A stretch of 64,000 bases of DNA, from the NCBI GenBank assembly GCA_900468625.1, contig UBUL01000019.1, positions 62,001-126,000 of the forward strand, read 5' to 3'. Below, piece by piece: positions 35,108 through 45,635 of the stretch (position 1 is the first letter of the stretch; each line of letters starts with the position of its first letter). The translations under genes were made by a program, and so were the position numbers. The notes below the pieces were generated by a model. That model was not told where the DNA came from, searched no databases, and worked only from the letters and a program-made list of their open reading frames with translations. This DNA is from Hyphomicrobiales bacterium (lineage in GTDB: Bacteria; Pseudomonadota; Alphaproteobacteria; Rhizobiales; Rhizobiaceae).

Positions 35108-38100
35108 ATGGACACTGTTCACATGCCCGAGGTCGATAATGCTGCCGATGATCCGCTATGGTATAAGGATGCGATCATCTATCAGCTGCACATCAAGTCC
35201 TTTTACGATGCCAATGGCGATGGCATCGGCGACTTCGAAGGCCTATACCAAAAGCTCGACTATATCGCCGCACTCGGCGTCAATGCCATTTGGCTGTTAC
35301 CGTTCTTTCCATCGCCCCGACGCGACGACGGCTATGACATTGCCGATTATCGCAACGTCAGCCCGGACTATGGAACGCTGGAGGATTTCCGGAAGTTCGT
35401 GGCGGCGGCGCATGAACGCAACATCCGCGTCATTATCGAACTGGTCATCAACCACACGTCTGATCAGCATCCCTGGTTCCAGCGCGCGCGGCAATCGCCT
35501 GCCGGAAGCCCCGAGCGCGACTTCTACGTCTGGTCGGATACCGATCTCAAATTTCCCGAGACCCGTATCATTTTTCTCGATACGGAAAAGTCGAACTGGA
35601 CGTTCGATCCCGTGGCGGGCGCCTATTATTGGCATCGCTTCTATTCGCACCAGCCAGATCTCAATTTCGATAATCCGCTGGTCATGAAGGAAATTATCGA
35701 TGTCATGCGTTTCTGGCTTGAGACCGGCATCGACGGCTTCCGGCTCGATGCAATCCCCTATCTTGTCGAGCGCGAGGGCACCAACAACGAAAACCTGCTG
35801 GAAACCCATCTGATCCTCAAACAGATCCGTGCGGCGCTCGATGCGACACATTCCGGCGTGCTGCTCCTTGCCGAGGCAAACCAGTGGCCGGAGGACACGC
35901 GGGAATATTTCGGCGACGGCGATGAATGCCACATGGCGTTCCACTTTCCCCTGATGCCGCGCATGTACATGGCGATTGCCAAGGAGGACCGCTTCCCGAT
36001 CACCGACATCATACGTCAAACGCCGGAAATTCCCGAAATCTGCCAATGGGCGATCTTCCTCAGAAATCACGACGAGCTGACCCTCGAAATGGTCACCGAC
36101 GCTGAACGGGATTATCTGTGGGAGACCTATGCCTCCGATAAGCGCGCCCGCATCAACCTTGGCATCCGTCGCCGGCTGGCGCCGTTGATGGAACGCGACC
36201 GCCGCCGTGTCGAGCTCATGAACGCGTTGCTGCTGTCCATGCCGGGAACTCCCATCGTCTATTACGGCGACGAGATCGGCATGGGGGACAATATTTATCT
36301 CGGCGACCGGGACGGGGTTCGCACCCCGATGCAATGGTCCCCCGATCGCAACGGCGGCTTCTCGCGCGCAGATCCGGCACGCCTTGTATTGCCGCCCGTC
36401 GCCGATCCCCTCTACGGCTATGAAGCATTGAATGTCGAGGCCCAGGTGTCGGATGCTCATTCCCTGTTGAATTGGACACGGCGAATGCTGGCGCTGCGCC
36501 GTCGCCACAGCGCCTTCGGACGGGGTTCAATGCGGTTTCTGACACCGGCAAACCGGCGGATTCTTGCCTATTTGCGCGAATATGACGAGGAGGTCATCCT
36601 GTGCGTTGCAAGCCTGTCGCGCGTTCCCCAGGCGGTAGAGCTTGATCTGCAGCAGTTTGAAGGGCGGGTGCCGGTCGAGTTGACGGGCATGTCGCCGTTC
36701 CCGCCGATCGGGCAGCTCACCTACCTGCTTACGCTGCCTCCCTATGGTTTCTTCTGGTTCCAGCTCGCTGCCGAGGCCGACGGGCCGGCCTGGCGAACGG
36801 CTCCGCCGGAACAACTTGTCGATCTGCTGACGATCGTTATCCGGCGCAGCCTGACGGAGCTTGCCGAGCTGCCGCATCACACTGCGGTGCTGAGCAAGGA
36901 TATCCTGCCCGCTTACCTTTCGAAGCGCCGCTGGTTCGGCGCCAAGGACCAGGCTCTGCAGGAGGCGAGGCTCGTTTCCGCGACGCCGATACCCTTTGCC
37001 GACGGTGTCGTGCTCGGAGAGATCGAGGTCGTGCTGCCGGATCATGTGGAGAGCTATCAATTGCCGCTCGCAGCCGAATGGGATGATACGGCGCCCAACG
37101 TGCTCGCCCAGCAGCTTTCCCTTGCCCGCATCCGGCAGGGCAGGCGGATTGGATACCTCACCGATGGATTTGCCGTCGAGATGATGGCACGCGGTATTCT
37201 TCAAGGCCTGTGCGATCGCTCGACGGTCAGCGGACGCACCGGCATGATCGAATTCATCGGCACCGATCGGCTCGATTGCCTGGCGTTGACCGAGGATATG
37301 CCGATTCGCTGGCTTTCGGCCGAGCAATCCAACAGCTCGCTGCTTGTGGGTGACTTGGCGATGATCAAGCTGATCCGCCATGTCTTCGTCGGCGTCCATC
37401 CGGAAGTCGAGATGACGCGCTATCTAACGGAACATGGCTATGAGCATACTGCCCCTCTTCTGGGCGAGGTGGCTCGGACCGATGGCGAAGGTCGCCGGTC
37501 GACGCTTATCATCGTGCAAGGAGCGATCCGCAACCAGGGTGACGCCTGGAATTGGATGCTGTCCAACCTGCGCCGCACCGCTGACGAGATCGTTATCACC
37601 GAGGCTGCAGTCGAGTCCGCCGATGAGCAGCTGCAGCCGCTTCTGCATTTTATTTCCATGGTCGGCGAACGCCTCGGAGAATTGCATGTCTTGCTGGCGC
37701 AGCCGACCGACAGCGAAGCCTTTGCGCCGCGCCGGGCCGATGCACGCGATATCGCCGGCATCCGCAAAACCGTAACGGGCGAGATCGCCTATGCCTTTTC
37801 CAAGCTGACCGACCTCGAAGACAATGTCGAGCCGGAGATCGCAGAGCAAATATCCTTGCTGCTTGCCGAACGCGACAGGATCCTTGCGCTTGCCAGTGAG
37901 CTTGCGGGCGAGGCGAAGGGCACGTTGTTGACGCGCGCGCATGGCGATTTCCATCTTGGCCAGATCCTGGTGACGGAAGGCGATGCCGTTATCATCGATT
38001 TCGAAGGCGAGCCGGCGCGCAATCTGGCCGAACGCCGCGCCAAGACGAGCCCGTTGCGCGACGCTGCCGGCCTGCTGCGGTCGCTCGACTATCTCTCAGC

Positions 38101-38401
38101 AACCGCCATGCTCGAAAACGACGCCATTTCGGATCATCATGATGCCCGCCGCCGAGAGGTGATCCGGCGCTTCGCGGAAAATGCGGAACGCATTTTTCTG
38201 ACATCCTACATCGCGGCATTGGCGGCTTCGCCCGATTTGCCGAAAACGCCTGCCGAGGTGCGGCGGATCATCGATATCTTTCTTCTGGAGAAGGCCGCCT
38301 ATGAGATCGCCTACGAGGCACGAAACCGGCCGAAGTGGCTTCCTATTCCGCTAGACGGACTTACTGCCATCATCGCCCGACTTTCGGAGAGCCGATCATG
38401 A
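35108..38401 (+). CDS. treS: Trehalose synthase / maltokinase fusion
   Basis: Bifunctional protein of 1097 residues. Residues 1-550 are GH13 trehalose synthase, interconverting trehalose and maltose: [20 protein letters not shown], nucleophile D214 in [20 protein letters not shown], acid/base E256 in [12 protein letters not shown], and [13 protein letters not shown]. Residues about 560-1097 are the maltokinase (Mak/Pep2), phosphorylating maltose: [20 protein letters not shown], then the kinase motifs [20 protein letters not shown] and [20 protein letters not shown]. The start has GGGGAGG upstream. The product, maltose-1-phosphate, is the substrate of GlgE upstream; the stop overlaps the glgB start by ATGA. 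Confidence 0.94.
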   Translation: MDTVHMPEVDNAADDPLWYKDAIIYQLHIKSFYDANGDGIGDFEGLYQKLDYIAALGVNAIWLLPFFPSPRRDDGYDIADYRNVSPDYGTLEDFRKFVAAAHERNIRVIIELVINHTSDQHPWFQRARQSPAGSPERDFYVWSDTDLKFPETRIIFLDTEKSNWTFDPVAGAYYWHRFYSHQPDLNFDNPLVMKEIIDVMRFWLETGIDGFRLDAIPYLVEREGTNNENLLETHLILKQIRAALDATHSGVLLLAEANQWPEDTREYFGDGDECHMAFHFPLMPRMYMAIAKEDRFPITDIIRQTPEIPEICQWAIFLRNHDELTLEMVTDAERDYLWETYASDKRARINLGIRRRLAPLMERDRRRVELMNALLLSMPGTPIVYYGDEIGMGDNIYLGDRDGVRTPMQWSPDRNGGFSRADPARLVLPPVADPLYGYEALNVEAQVSDAHSLLNWTRRMLALRRRHSAFGRGSMRFLTPANRRILAYLREYDEEVILCVASLSRVPQAVELDLQQFEGRVPVELTGMSPFPPIGQLTYLLTLPPYGFFWFQLAAEADGPAWRTAPPEQLVDLLTIVIRRSLTELAELPHHTAVLSKDILPAYLSKRRWFGAKDQALQEARLVSATPIPFADGVVLGEIEVVLPDHVESYQLPLAAEWDDTAPNVLAQQLSLARIRQGRRIGYLTDGFAVEMMARGILQGLCDRSTVSGRTGMIEFIGTDRLDCLALTEDMPIRWLSAEQSNSSLLVGDLAMIKLIRHVFVGVHPEVEMTRYLTEHGYEHTAPLLGEVARTDGEGRRSTLIIVQGAIRNQGDAWNWMLSNLRRTADEIVITEAAVESADEQLQPLLHFISMVGERLGELHVLLAQPTDSEAFAPRRADARDIAGIRKTVTGEIAYAFSKLTDLEDNVEPEIAEQISLLLAERDRILALASELAGEAKGTLLTRAHGDFHLGQILVTEGDAVIIDFEGEPARNLAERRAKTSPLRDAAGLLRSLDYLSATAMLENDAISDHHDARRREVIRRFAENAERIFLTSYIAALAASPDLPKTPAEVRRIIDIFLLEKAAYEIAYEARNRPKWLPIPLDGLTAIIARLSESRS

Positions 38402-40635
38402 GCGATATTGCCGACATTCTCGGCGGAGTGGATGCGGGTTCCGTACATGCCCTGGTGGAGGGGCGGCATGGAGATCCCTTTTCCATCCTCGGCATGCACC
38501 AAGATGTGGACGGTCGCTACAGCGTCAGAGCCTATCTTCCGGGGGCTTTGCGCGTTGAAATCCTGGATCGAGACAGCGATCGCGTTCTGGTGTCGGCCGC
38601 TCTTATCCATCCGGCCGGCCTGTTCGGCGCCACACTTGCCGATCGCAACGCCTATTATCTGAAAATTCAATGGCCCGACGCAGTCCAGGTGACGGCCGAC
38701 CCTTACACCTTTGCGCCGTTGCTTGGCGATCTGGATCTCCATCTGATCTCGCAAGGCACGCATTACAACCTGAGCAAGGCCCTCGGCGCCAACCCCATGA
38801 CGATCGACGATGTCGCGGGCGTGCGTTTCGCGGTCTGGGCGCCGAACGCAAGCCGGGTGTCCGTGGTCGGCGACTTCAACGCCTGGGATGGACGCCGTCA
38901 TCCGATGAGGCTCCGGCCGCAGGCAGGTGTCTGGGAGATATTCCTTCCGCATATCACGGTCGGCGAACGCTATAAGTTCGAGATTATCGATCGCTCCGGC
39001 ACGCTGCTTCCACAAAAGGCCGATCCGGTCGCGCGGGCAGCCGAGCCGGCGCCATCGACGGCATCTGTGGTGGCTTCGTCAGAACCCTTCCGCTGGAACG
39101 ATTATGCCTGGATGGACGATTGCCGAAACGCCGATCATTTCACCAAGGCGCTTTCGATTTACGAGGTTCATGCCGGCTCTTGGCTGCGCGACATGGAAGA
39201 TGGCGGTCGCGCGCTCGATTGGATCGAACTCTCGCAGCGGCTCGTTCCCTATGTGAGCGAAATGGGATTCACCCATATCGAGTTGCTGCCGATCATGGAG
39301 CATCCTTTTGGCGGATCGTGGGGGTACCAGCCGCTGGGTCTGTTTGCGCCAACCGGGCGCCACGGCACGCCCGAAGATTTTTCATATTTTGTCGATCGCT
39401 GCCATCAGGAAGGGCTCGGTGTCATTCTAGATTGGGTGCCGGCGCATTTTCCCACAGACGTGTGGGGACTGGCGCGTTTTGACGGCACCGCACTTTATGA
39501 GCATGAAGATCCACGGGAAGGCTTTCATCGCGACTGGAACACGCTGATCTATAATCTTGGCCGCAACGAGGTCAAAGGCTTCCTGATCGCGAGCGCGCTC
39601 GAATGGCTTGACCGCTATCACGTAGACGGACTGCGTGTCGATGCCGTCGCCTCCATGCTCTATCGCGACTATAGCCGCCCGGAAGGCGAGTGGATCCCCA
39701 ACCGCTATGGCGGGCGGGAGAACCTCGAAGCCATCGAGTTCTTCAAGCATCTGAACAGCATCGTTCACGAACGCTATCCGCATGCGCTGATGATCGCCGA
39801 GGAGTCGACCGCTTTTCCGAACATCACCAGACCCGCTGCGGAGGGCGGGCTCGGCTTCGACATGAAGTGGAATATGGGATGGATGCACGACACGCTCCAT
39901 TACATGTCCGACGATCCGGTCTATCGAAAGTATCATCACGGCTCGATGACCTTCGGCATGATCTATGCCTATAGCGAGCGCTTCATTCTGCCGTTTTCGC
40001 ATGACGAAGTCGTGCATGGAAAGGGTTCCATGCTCGCCAAGATGCCCGGCGATCAATGGCAGAAGATGGCCAACCTCCGCGCTCTTTTCGGCTTCATGTG
40101 GGCGCACCCGGGTAAGAAGCTTCTCTTTATGGGCGATGAGATCGGTCAATGGTCGGAATGGAGCCACGATGGTTCCGTGGAATGGGATCTCCTGGATGAG
40201 CCGTCCCACGCCGGCCTGCAACGGCTGGTGCGCGATCTGAACCGCATCTACAAGCATTTCCCCTGCCTGCAGCATGGCGATACCGTGCCGGACGGCTTTG
40301 AATGGGCGGTTGCGGATGATGCCGAACAGTCGGTTTTCGCAATGCTGCGCTTCGATGCCGGACGGCGGTCGGCTATTCTGGTCATCTCGAATTTCACGCC
40401 GGTTTTCCGGGGCGGATACAGAGTAGGCGTCCCTTTTTCCGGCCTCTGGCGGCGGATACTCGATACCGATGACCCTGTTTACGGTGGAGCCGGCATGGGC
40501 TCTGGCGATCGTATCACCGACGACTTTCCCGCGCATGCGCGCCACCAGTCCCTTCTCCTCGATCTTGCCCCTCTTTCAACCACGATGTTTCTCTTTGAGC
40601 CCGGAGAAGCGATGAAGGGAGGCGAGCAATCTTGA
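38398..40635 (+). CDS. glgB: 1,4-alpha-glucan branching enzyme
   Basis: GH13_9 enzyme of 745 residues introducing alpha-1,6 branches into the glucan made by GlgE. Order: an N-terminal CBM48-like domain ([20 protein letters not shown]), a second beta domain ([20 protein letters not shown]), the barrel with nucleophile D415 in [16 protein letters not shown] and acid E468 in [15 protein letters not shown], and the C-terminal beta domain. The ATG overlaps the treS stop. This placement, next to glgE rather than glgA/glgC, marks it as the branching enzyme of the GlgE route. Confidence 0.94.
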   Translation: MSDIADILGGVDAGSVHALVEGRHGDPFSILGMHQDVDGRYSVRAYLPGALRVEILDRDSDRVLVSAALIHPAGLFGATLADRNAYYLKIQWPDAVQVTADPYTFAPLLGDLDLHLISQGTHYNLSKALGANPMTIDDVAGVRFAVWAPNASRVSVVGDFNAWDGRRHPMRLRPQAGVWEIFLPHITVGERYKFEIIDRSGTLLPQKADPVARAAEPAPSTASVVASSEPFRWNDYAWMDDCRNADHFTKALSIYEVHAGSWLRDMEDGGRALDWIELSQRLVPYVSEMGFTHIELLPIMEHPFGGSWGYQPLGLFAPTGRHGTPEDFSYFVDRCHQEGLGVILDWVPAHFPTDVWGLARFDGTALYEHEDPREGFHRDWNTLIYNLGRNEVKGFLIASALEWLDRYHVDGLRVDAVASMLYRDYSRPEGEWIPNRYGGRENLEAIEFFKHLNSIVHERYPHALMIAEESTAFPNITRPAAEGGLGFDMKWNMGWMHDTLHYMSDDPVYRKYHHGSMTFGMIYAYSERFILPFSHDEVVHGKGSMLAKMPGDQWQKMANLRALFGFMWAHPGKKLLFMGDEIGQWSEWSHDGSVEWDLLDEPSHAGLQRLVRDLNRIYKHFPCLQHGDTVPDGFEWAVADDAEQSVFAMLRFDAGRRSAILVISNFTPVFRGGYRVGVPFSGLWRRILDTDDPVYGGAGMGSGDRITDDFPAHARHQSLLLDLAPLSTTMFLFEPGEAMKGGEQS

Positions 40636-40759
40636 AAGTCTGCTGTGTTTGGAGGCGAGACAATACTGCCGCGGGCGGCGCGTTCGACAGAACTGTCCGG
40701 CGGCCGACGTCGTCTTTCTTCCAATTTGTTCTATCTCTTATTGCATGAGGAGATTGTTG

Positions 40760-41110
40760 ATGAAGGTTATGGTCGTCGAGGATGAGCCCTTGGTGGCACT
40801 CGAACTGGAACGTATCGCTGCCGAAGCCGGTCATGAAGTCGTGGGCTCTTACTTGACGGCAGAACAGGCGCTCGCCTATGCATCAAAGGCACAGGTCGCT
40901 TTCGTGGATCTCGGCTTGGCCGATGGCCATAGCGGAGGCGGGCTCGCTCGCCGATTGATGGATCGGTTTGGGATAAAAGTGATCTTTGTGACCGGCAGCC
41001 CCGAACGGGTTGGATACGGCCTCGAAGGAGCAGTCGGAGTAATCGGCAAGCCATTTACCGACAAAATGATCATCGACGCCTTGGAAAAGGCGCAGCGCCT
41101 ACAAGATTAG
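40760..41110 (+). CDS. Single-domain response regulator (receiver only)
   Basis: Receiver of 116 residues without output domain. Acidic pocket EDE (8-10 region), phospho-acceptor D50 in VAFVDLGLADGHSG, switch T78 in VIFVTGSPERV, K97 in VIGKPF. A GAGGAG ribosome site supports ATG 40760. It lies 124 bases after glgB on the same strand and may be read through from it; it resembles the receiver at 15013-15426 in size and type. A role in stress signalling is inference. Confidence 0.87.
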   Translation: MKVMVVEDEPLVALELERIAAEAGHEVVGSYLTAEQALAYASKAQVAFVDLGLADGHSGGGLARRLMDRFGIKVIFVTGSPERVGYGLEGAVGVIGKPFTDKMIIDALEKAQRLQD

Positions 41111-41156
41111 GCCGGCAGACCTCGAAATCTTTCGAAGAGCGGCGCAAACTGGTCCC

Positions 41157-42935
41157 TCAGATTTGCGAAATGGCTCGCGACAGGCTCCAAACGACGCCCC
41201 ATGGTCCGATCGAGTTGTTTGCCATGCTGTCCGACGAAAAAAATGCTTGTCCCTCGATGGGTCTTTTCAAAACAACGGGCGTGTTCGACAGATTGGCCGT
41301 TAAATGAAGGTTTGACGACCCCATTTGCCAGTTCACTCCGATGGGCAAGGCGTCTGGATCGTAGGTTGCCACGCAAGTACACACTTCAGCAACGAGCGGT
41401 ACGATCACTTGATGTCTGAGCTTTAGCAGCTGCTCGTAATAGTCGCCAATTGCCGGGTTCTCGTTCATTTTGTTCCAGCGCAATTTGGCGCTGCGGAAGG
41501 TAGCTTCGGCCGTTGGGTCGCACGCGTCCTCCGCTTCGAAGCCCGGCAGGCGCTTCAGTTCCTCCTTGCGGCCAAGTCTTATCTTGGCGTTGAGCTCCTC
41601 GTCGAAGTCGCAAAAGAAAGGAAATGGATCGGCGGCACCCCATTCCTCGCCCATGAACAGCATGGGTGTCTGCGGCGAGAGCAGATAGATGGCTGCAATG
41701 GCCTTTATGGCCTCGATCGGGTGGGAGGAAATCATGCGATCGCCGCGTGCGCGGTTGCCGATCTGGTCATGGTTCTGGATGAAGGAGATGAACGCCGATG
41801 GCGGCAAGCCAACGCTCGGCGATCCCCTGGGCCGACCTCGATACCGCATATGCTCCCCTTGAAACGCAAAGCCTTCGGCAAGCGCGCGGCTCAGACGCGG
41901 CTGCCAATCGGCATAATCCGCATAGTAGCCGAAGATCTCACCAGTGGCCGCTACGTGGAGAGCGTGGTGGATGTCATCATTCCACTGTGCCGTAAAATGA
42001 CGCGGCTTGCCCTCGTCGTCGCGAGCGAGGAGAGCCGCGTCATTGTCCTCGTTCTCGACGATCAGATGGATCTGGCGTTCGGGAAATGCACTTCTGATGC
42101 GATCGGCAAGTTCGAGAAGGATATGCGGATCGCTATCGTCCTTCATCGCGTGCACGGCATCGAGCCGCAAGCCGTCCATCCGGAACTCGCTCAGCCAATA
42201 GATCGCATTTTCGATGACGAAATCACGGACGAAGCGGCTGCCTTCGCCATCGTAATTCAGGCCCTTGCCCCAGACGCTTTCGTGCCGGTCGCCAAAGATC
42301 GGCGCGTAGCGGGGCAGATAGTTCCCGTCCGGCCCGAAATGGTTATAGACCACATCGAGAAAGACGCAGAGACCTCGCTGGTGGGCTGCATCGACGAGCA
42401 TTTTGAGATGTTCAGGGCGGCCATAGCTGCTATCTGGCGCATAGGGTAAAACGCCGTCGTAGCCCCACCCATATCGGCCGCGAAAATCCGAAAGCGGCAT
42501 GAGTTGAATGGTCGTTACGCCCAGGCGCTGCAAATGGTCGAACTTTTCGATGGCTGACAGAAATGTGCCGGCTTCGGTGAACGCGCCGACATGCAGTTCG
42601 TAAATGACAATTTCCTCCCAGCGGCGTCCCTTCCATCCCTGCGTTTGCCATTCGAACCTGGGATCGATCAGTTCGCTCGGGCCGTGAACGTCTTCGGGTT
42701 GAAAGCGCGAGGCAGGATCCGGCACGGCAAACCCGTCGGCCAGCACGAATTTATAGCGATCGCCGATCTGCGCATCATTGACTTCGGCGACATGCCATCC
42801 GTCCTGCATCGGCCGCATCGCCCATTCCCCACGCCGCTCGACGCGGACGAGCGCGCGCTCCGCCAGAGGCGCCCATAGGCGGAACAAGACCGCATTCTCG
42901 TTGATTTGGGGTCCAAATGCGAAGCTATGGTGCAT
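41157..42935 (-). CDS. treZ: Malto-oligosyltrehalose trehalohydrolase
   Basis: GH13_10 enzyme of 592 residues releasing trehalose from the maltooligosyltrehalose made by TreY. The N-terminal E-set domain starts at HHSFAFGPQINENAVLFRLW; the barrel shows VYNHFGPDGNYLPRYAPIFG, nucleophile region FRMDGLRLDAVHAMKDDSD, acid region HLIVENEDNDAALLARDDEG, and ISFIQNHDQIGNRARGDRM. The start at 42935 is chosen over 42974 because the stress-type promoter ends at 42978, leaving no room for a leader before 42974. It is divergent from treY. Confidence 0.93.
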   Translation of the reverse strand: MHHSFAFGPQINENAVLFRLWAPLAERALVRVERRGEWAMRPMQDGWHVAEVNDAQIGDRYKFVLADGFAVPDPASRFQPEDVHGPSELIDPRFEWQTQGWKGRRWEEIVIYELHVGAFTEAGTFLSAIEKFDHLQRLGVTTIQLMPLSDFRGRYGWGYDGVLPYAPDSSYGRPEHLKMLVDAAHQRGLCVFLDVVYNHFGPDGNYLPRYAPIFGDRHESVWGKGLNYDGEGSRFVRDFVIENAIYWLSEFRMDGLRLDAVHAMKDDSDPHILLELADRIRSAFPERQIHLIVENEDNDAALLARDDEGKPRHFTAQWNDDIHHALHVAATGEIFGYYADYADWQPRLSRALAEGFAFQGEHMRYRGRPRGSPSVGLPPSAFISFIQNHDQIGNRARGDRMISSHPIEAIKAIAAIYLLSPQTPMLFMGEEWGAADPFPFFCDFDEELNAKIRLGRKEELKRLPGFEAEDACDPTAEATFRSAKLRWNKMNENPAIGDYYEQLLKLRHQVIVPLVAEVCTCVATYDPDALPIGVNWQMGSSNLHLTANLSNTPVVLKRPIEGQAFFSSDSMANNSIGPWGVVWSLSRAISQI

Positions 42936-42977
42936 GATGTCCCGTCCATCGATGACACTGAGATTTTCATGCATTCC

Positions 42978-43002
42978 AACACATCTTGCCGGGAACGGTT
43001 CC
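42978..43002 (-). promoter_or_regulatory. EcfG/RpoE2-type promoter candidate for treZ
   Basis: Minus strand: GGAAC at 43002-42998, 16-nt spacer, TGTT at 42981-42978. Its GGAAC is back-to-back with that of the treY promoter, 7 bases apart. Confidence 0.5.
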
Positions 43003-43009
43003 TTCGGTG

Positions 43010-43034
43010 GGAACAGATCTCTTTCAGTTCCGTT
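43010..43034 (+). promoter_or_regulatory. EcfG/RpoE2-type promoter for treY
   Basis: GGAAC at 43010-43014, 16-nt spacer, CGTT at 43031-43034: an exact match to the alphaproteobacterial general-stress promoter. The start codon is 30 bases further on. Confidence 0.7.
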
Positions 43035-43064
43035 CGTTATGGCGCGTGACACAGCGGGGAAGCC

Positions 43065-45539
43065 ATGACCGTCCTGACCTCTACCTATCGCCTGCAGTTT
43101 CGCGGAGATGTCATCTTTGACAAGGCAACGGAACTGGTTCCCTATCTGAAGGATCTCGGCATCAGCCATGTCTATGCCTCGCCGATTTTCGCAGCAAAGA
43201 AGGGATCGACACATGGTTATGATGTCACGGATGCAAACGAGATAGACGCGGTGCTTGGCGGTCGCACGGGGTTCGATGCGTTCTGTGCGGCCTTGCACCG
43301 GGCGAAGCTGGGCCTGATCCTCGACATCGTGCCCAACCATATGGCCGCTTCCGTCGAAAACCCGTGGTGGCGTGACGTGTTGCAGCGTGGATCGAGCAGC
43401 GCCTATGCCGGCCATTTCGATATCGATTGGCGCCGCAAGCTCACCTTGCCGCTCCTCGGGCGGCCATTCGAGGAAAGCCTGGTCGCAGGTGATTTTGATC
43501 TTCGCTACGAGCCTACGGATGGAGGTATCTATCTGGCCTATTTCGACGATCGGCTTCCGCTCTCGATTGAAAGTGCCGAGCGGCTGATAGCGGACATTGG
43601 AACTGATGCGGAACGGTTGGGTGCGTTTTCGTTGGATGCGGCCGCGATGCGAAAACTTCTCGCCGAACAGCATTGGCAGCTGCTCTATTGGAAAGACGCC
43701 GCCGAAAACCTCAGCTATCGGCGCTTCTTCGAGGTGGCAGGCCTGGTCGGGATGCGCGTGGAGGACGAGCGGGTCTTCAACGACACACACCGACTGATCA
43801 TCGAATTGGTTCGTTCCGGACAGGTCCAGGGACTACGCGTCGACCATATCGACGGACTGGCCGATCCGAAGGGCTATCTCGAGCATTTGCGGCAGGCCGT
43901 CGGCCCCGACACTTTCATCGTCGTCGAGAAAATCCTTGCCCGCGGTGAAAAGCTTCCGGCGGATTGGCCGGTGTCGGGAACGACCGGCTATGAATTCATC
44001 GCCGTCATGGCAGATCTCTTCGTGAATGAAGAGGGATTACGCAAGCTGGATGAAGCCTACAGGTCCGTCGGCGAGGACGATGCTGACTTTGCCGCAGGTT
44101 TGCGTAAGGCGAAGCTGTTGATGGTCGAGCGCAATTTTGCAGGCGAGATGAGGCGTTTGACGAGCCTGGCATGTTCGATTTTTCCCGATTTCGGCGCGGA
44201 GGAAATATCGTCGGCGCTTTGCGAACTGCTGATCGCCTTCCCAGTTTACCGTACCTACGGCTATCGGGGAGCTGTATCGTCTGAAGACGTGGCGGTCATC
44301 GAGAGCGCCTGCGAGGCGGCACAAAGCCGATTGCAGACCATTGATGCTCTCGATGCGTTCGGCCGTCTTTTGAAAGGAGATGTTTCTGCACCCGAAGCTC
44401 TGGAGTTTCGAGCCAGATTTCAGCAGCTTAGCGGCCCGATCATGGCAAAGGCAGTCGAGGACACGCTGTTTTATCGGTATAACCGCCTGATCGCATTGAA
44501 CGAGGTCGGAGGCGAGCCAGATGTGCCGCCGGGCTCAGTGGCGGCCTTTCACCAATTCATGACCGATCGATTTCGGTCGCAGTCCGGCGGCCTCTCCTCG
44601 ACATCGACGCATGATACCAAGCGGGGAGAAGACGCCCGTGCCCGCCTCTACAGTCTGACGCAGGATCCCGATGCCTGGATTGCGGGTGTCGAGCGATGGC
44701 GCAATATGAATTCTGCTTTTCGCTCCGGCCTTGCCGATGGGCCTGCACCTGAGCCCAATATCGAATGGATGCTTTACCAGGCGCTTGCCGGCGTCTGGCC
44801 GCAGGACATCGAAGGAGCAGATCGGAACGCACTGAAGGAGCGGTTTTCCGCCTATGTCTTGAAAGCAATCCGAGAAGCTAAGCTCCGGACGGATTGGATG
44901 GATGAAAATCGGGCTTATGAGCGCGCGGTTCAGGCCTATGCTGCTGCGTTGCTATCGGAGGATAATCAGGACTTCATCCGTGATTTTGACCGCACGCTGC
45001 GCCCTTTCATGGAGTTTGGTTTTCGCAACAGTCTGTCGCAGGTGCTGATCAAGCTTACGGCTCCCGGCATTCCCGATATCTATCAGGGTGCAGAAGGCCT
45101 CGATTTCAGCCTGGTGGATCCGGACAATCGAAGACCGGTCGACCATCTGTGGACCGACACGGGAACCGCCGATCCTCTCGCATCGGATGCCGCTTCCTTG
45201 AAGCGGCAATTCATCCACAAGGTGCTGCACTATCGCAATCAGCACCCCTTGCTTTTTCTCGAGGGCAAATATGTGCCGTTGGAAACCGGCGGGGCACGAG
45301 CGTCCAATCTCGTTGCCTTCGCGCGCGTTCACGAGCGGGAAATAGCGGTTACCATCGTGCCGCGTCTGGTCGGTATGCCTTCATCGGATTTCTGGAAGGA
45401 TACCGCTGTCGTCATGCCGCGAGAGCTTGAGAGGCCGTTATACGATCTCCTGACGGATCAGCCGTTACCCTCCGGCAATCTTCTGGCAGCGCAGCTGTTT
45501 GCCGAGCAACCCGTATCCTTTCTCGTGGGAGACAGGTGA
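43065..45539 (+). CDS. treY: Malto-oligosyltrehalose synthase
   Basis: GH13_26 enzyme of 824 residues converting the reducing end of glucan chains to a trehalose unit. It starts TSTYRLQFRGDVIFDKATEL; catalytic areas are LGLILDIVPNHMAASVENPW, VQGLRVDHIDGLADPKGYLE (nucleophile D) and DTFIVVEKILARGEKLPADW (acid E), later GLSSTSTHDTKRGEDARAR. The C-terminus has TAPGIPDIYQGAEGLDFSLV. A GGGGAAG ribosome site precedes ATG 43065. It is divergent from treZ, its partner, under a facing stress-type promoter, and is followed by glgX after 96 bases. Confidence 0.94.
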   Translation: MTVLTSTYRLQFRGDVIFDKATELVPYLKDLGISHVYASPIFAAKKGSTHGYDVTDANEIDAVLGGRTGFDAFCAALHRAKLGLILDIVPNHMAASVENPWWRDVLQRGSSSAYAGHFDIDWRRKLTLPLLGRPFEESLVAGDFDLRYEPTDGGIYLAYFDDRLPLSIESAERLIADIGTDAERLGAFSLDAAAMRKLLAEQHWQLLYWKDAAENLSYRRFFEVAGLVGMRVEDERVFNDTHRLIIELVRSGQVQGLRVDHIDGLADPKGYLEHLRQAVGPDTFIVVEKILARGEKLPADWPVSGTTGYEFIAVMADLFVNEEGLRKLDEAYRSVGEDDADFAAGLRKAKLLMVERNFAGEMRRLTSLACSIFPDFGAEEISSALCELLIAFPVYRTYGYRGAVSSEDVAVIESACEAAQSRLQTIDALDAFGRLLKGDVSAPEALEFRARFQQLSGPIMAKAVEDTLFYRYNRLIALNEVGGEPDVPPGSVAAFHQFMTDRFRSQSGGLSSTSTHDTKRGEDARARLYSLTQDPDAWIAGVERWRNMNSAFRSGLADGPAPEPNIEWMLYQALAGVWPQDIEGADRNALKERFSAYVLKAIREAKLRTDWMDENRAYERAVQAYAAALLSEDNQDFIRDFDRTLRPFMEFGFRNSLSQVLIKLTAPGIPDIYQGAEGLDFSLVDPDNRRPVDHLWTDTGTADPLASDAASLKRQFIHKVLHYRNQHPLLFLEGKYVPLETGGARASNLVAFARVHEREIAVTIVPRLVGMPSSDFWKDTAVVMPRELERPLYDLLTDQPLPSGNLLAAQLFAEQPVSFLVGDR

Positions 45540-45635
45540 CGATCTCGGCGCGCATCCATGCGTACTCCGACCTCGAGGCCGGAACAAAGCGCGTCATGGG
45601 GTGTTTCTGCTGCGCGCAACGATCACGAGGATTCC

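Noticed and set aside
35297..36508. 403-codon minus-strand frame inside treS
   Set aside because: Antisense shadow of the trehalose synthase domain; no start signal or family likeness.
39427..40545. 372-codon minus-strand frame inside glgB
   Set aside because: Lies wholly inside glgB, which has strong domain evidence; composition is that of an antisense shadow.
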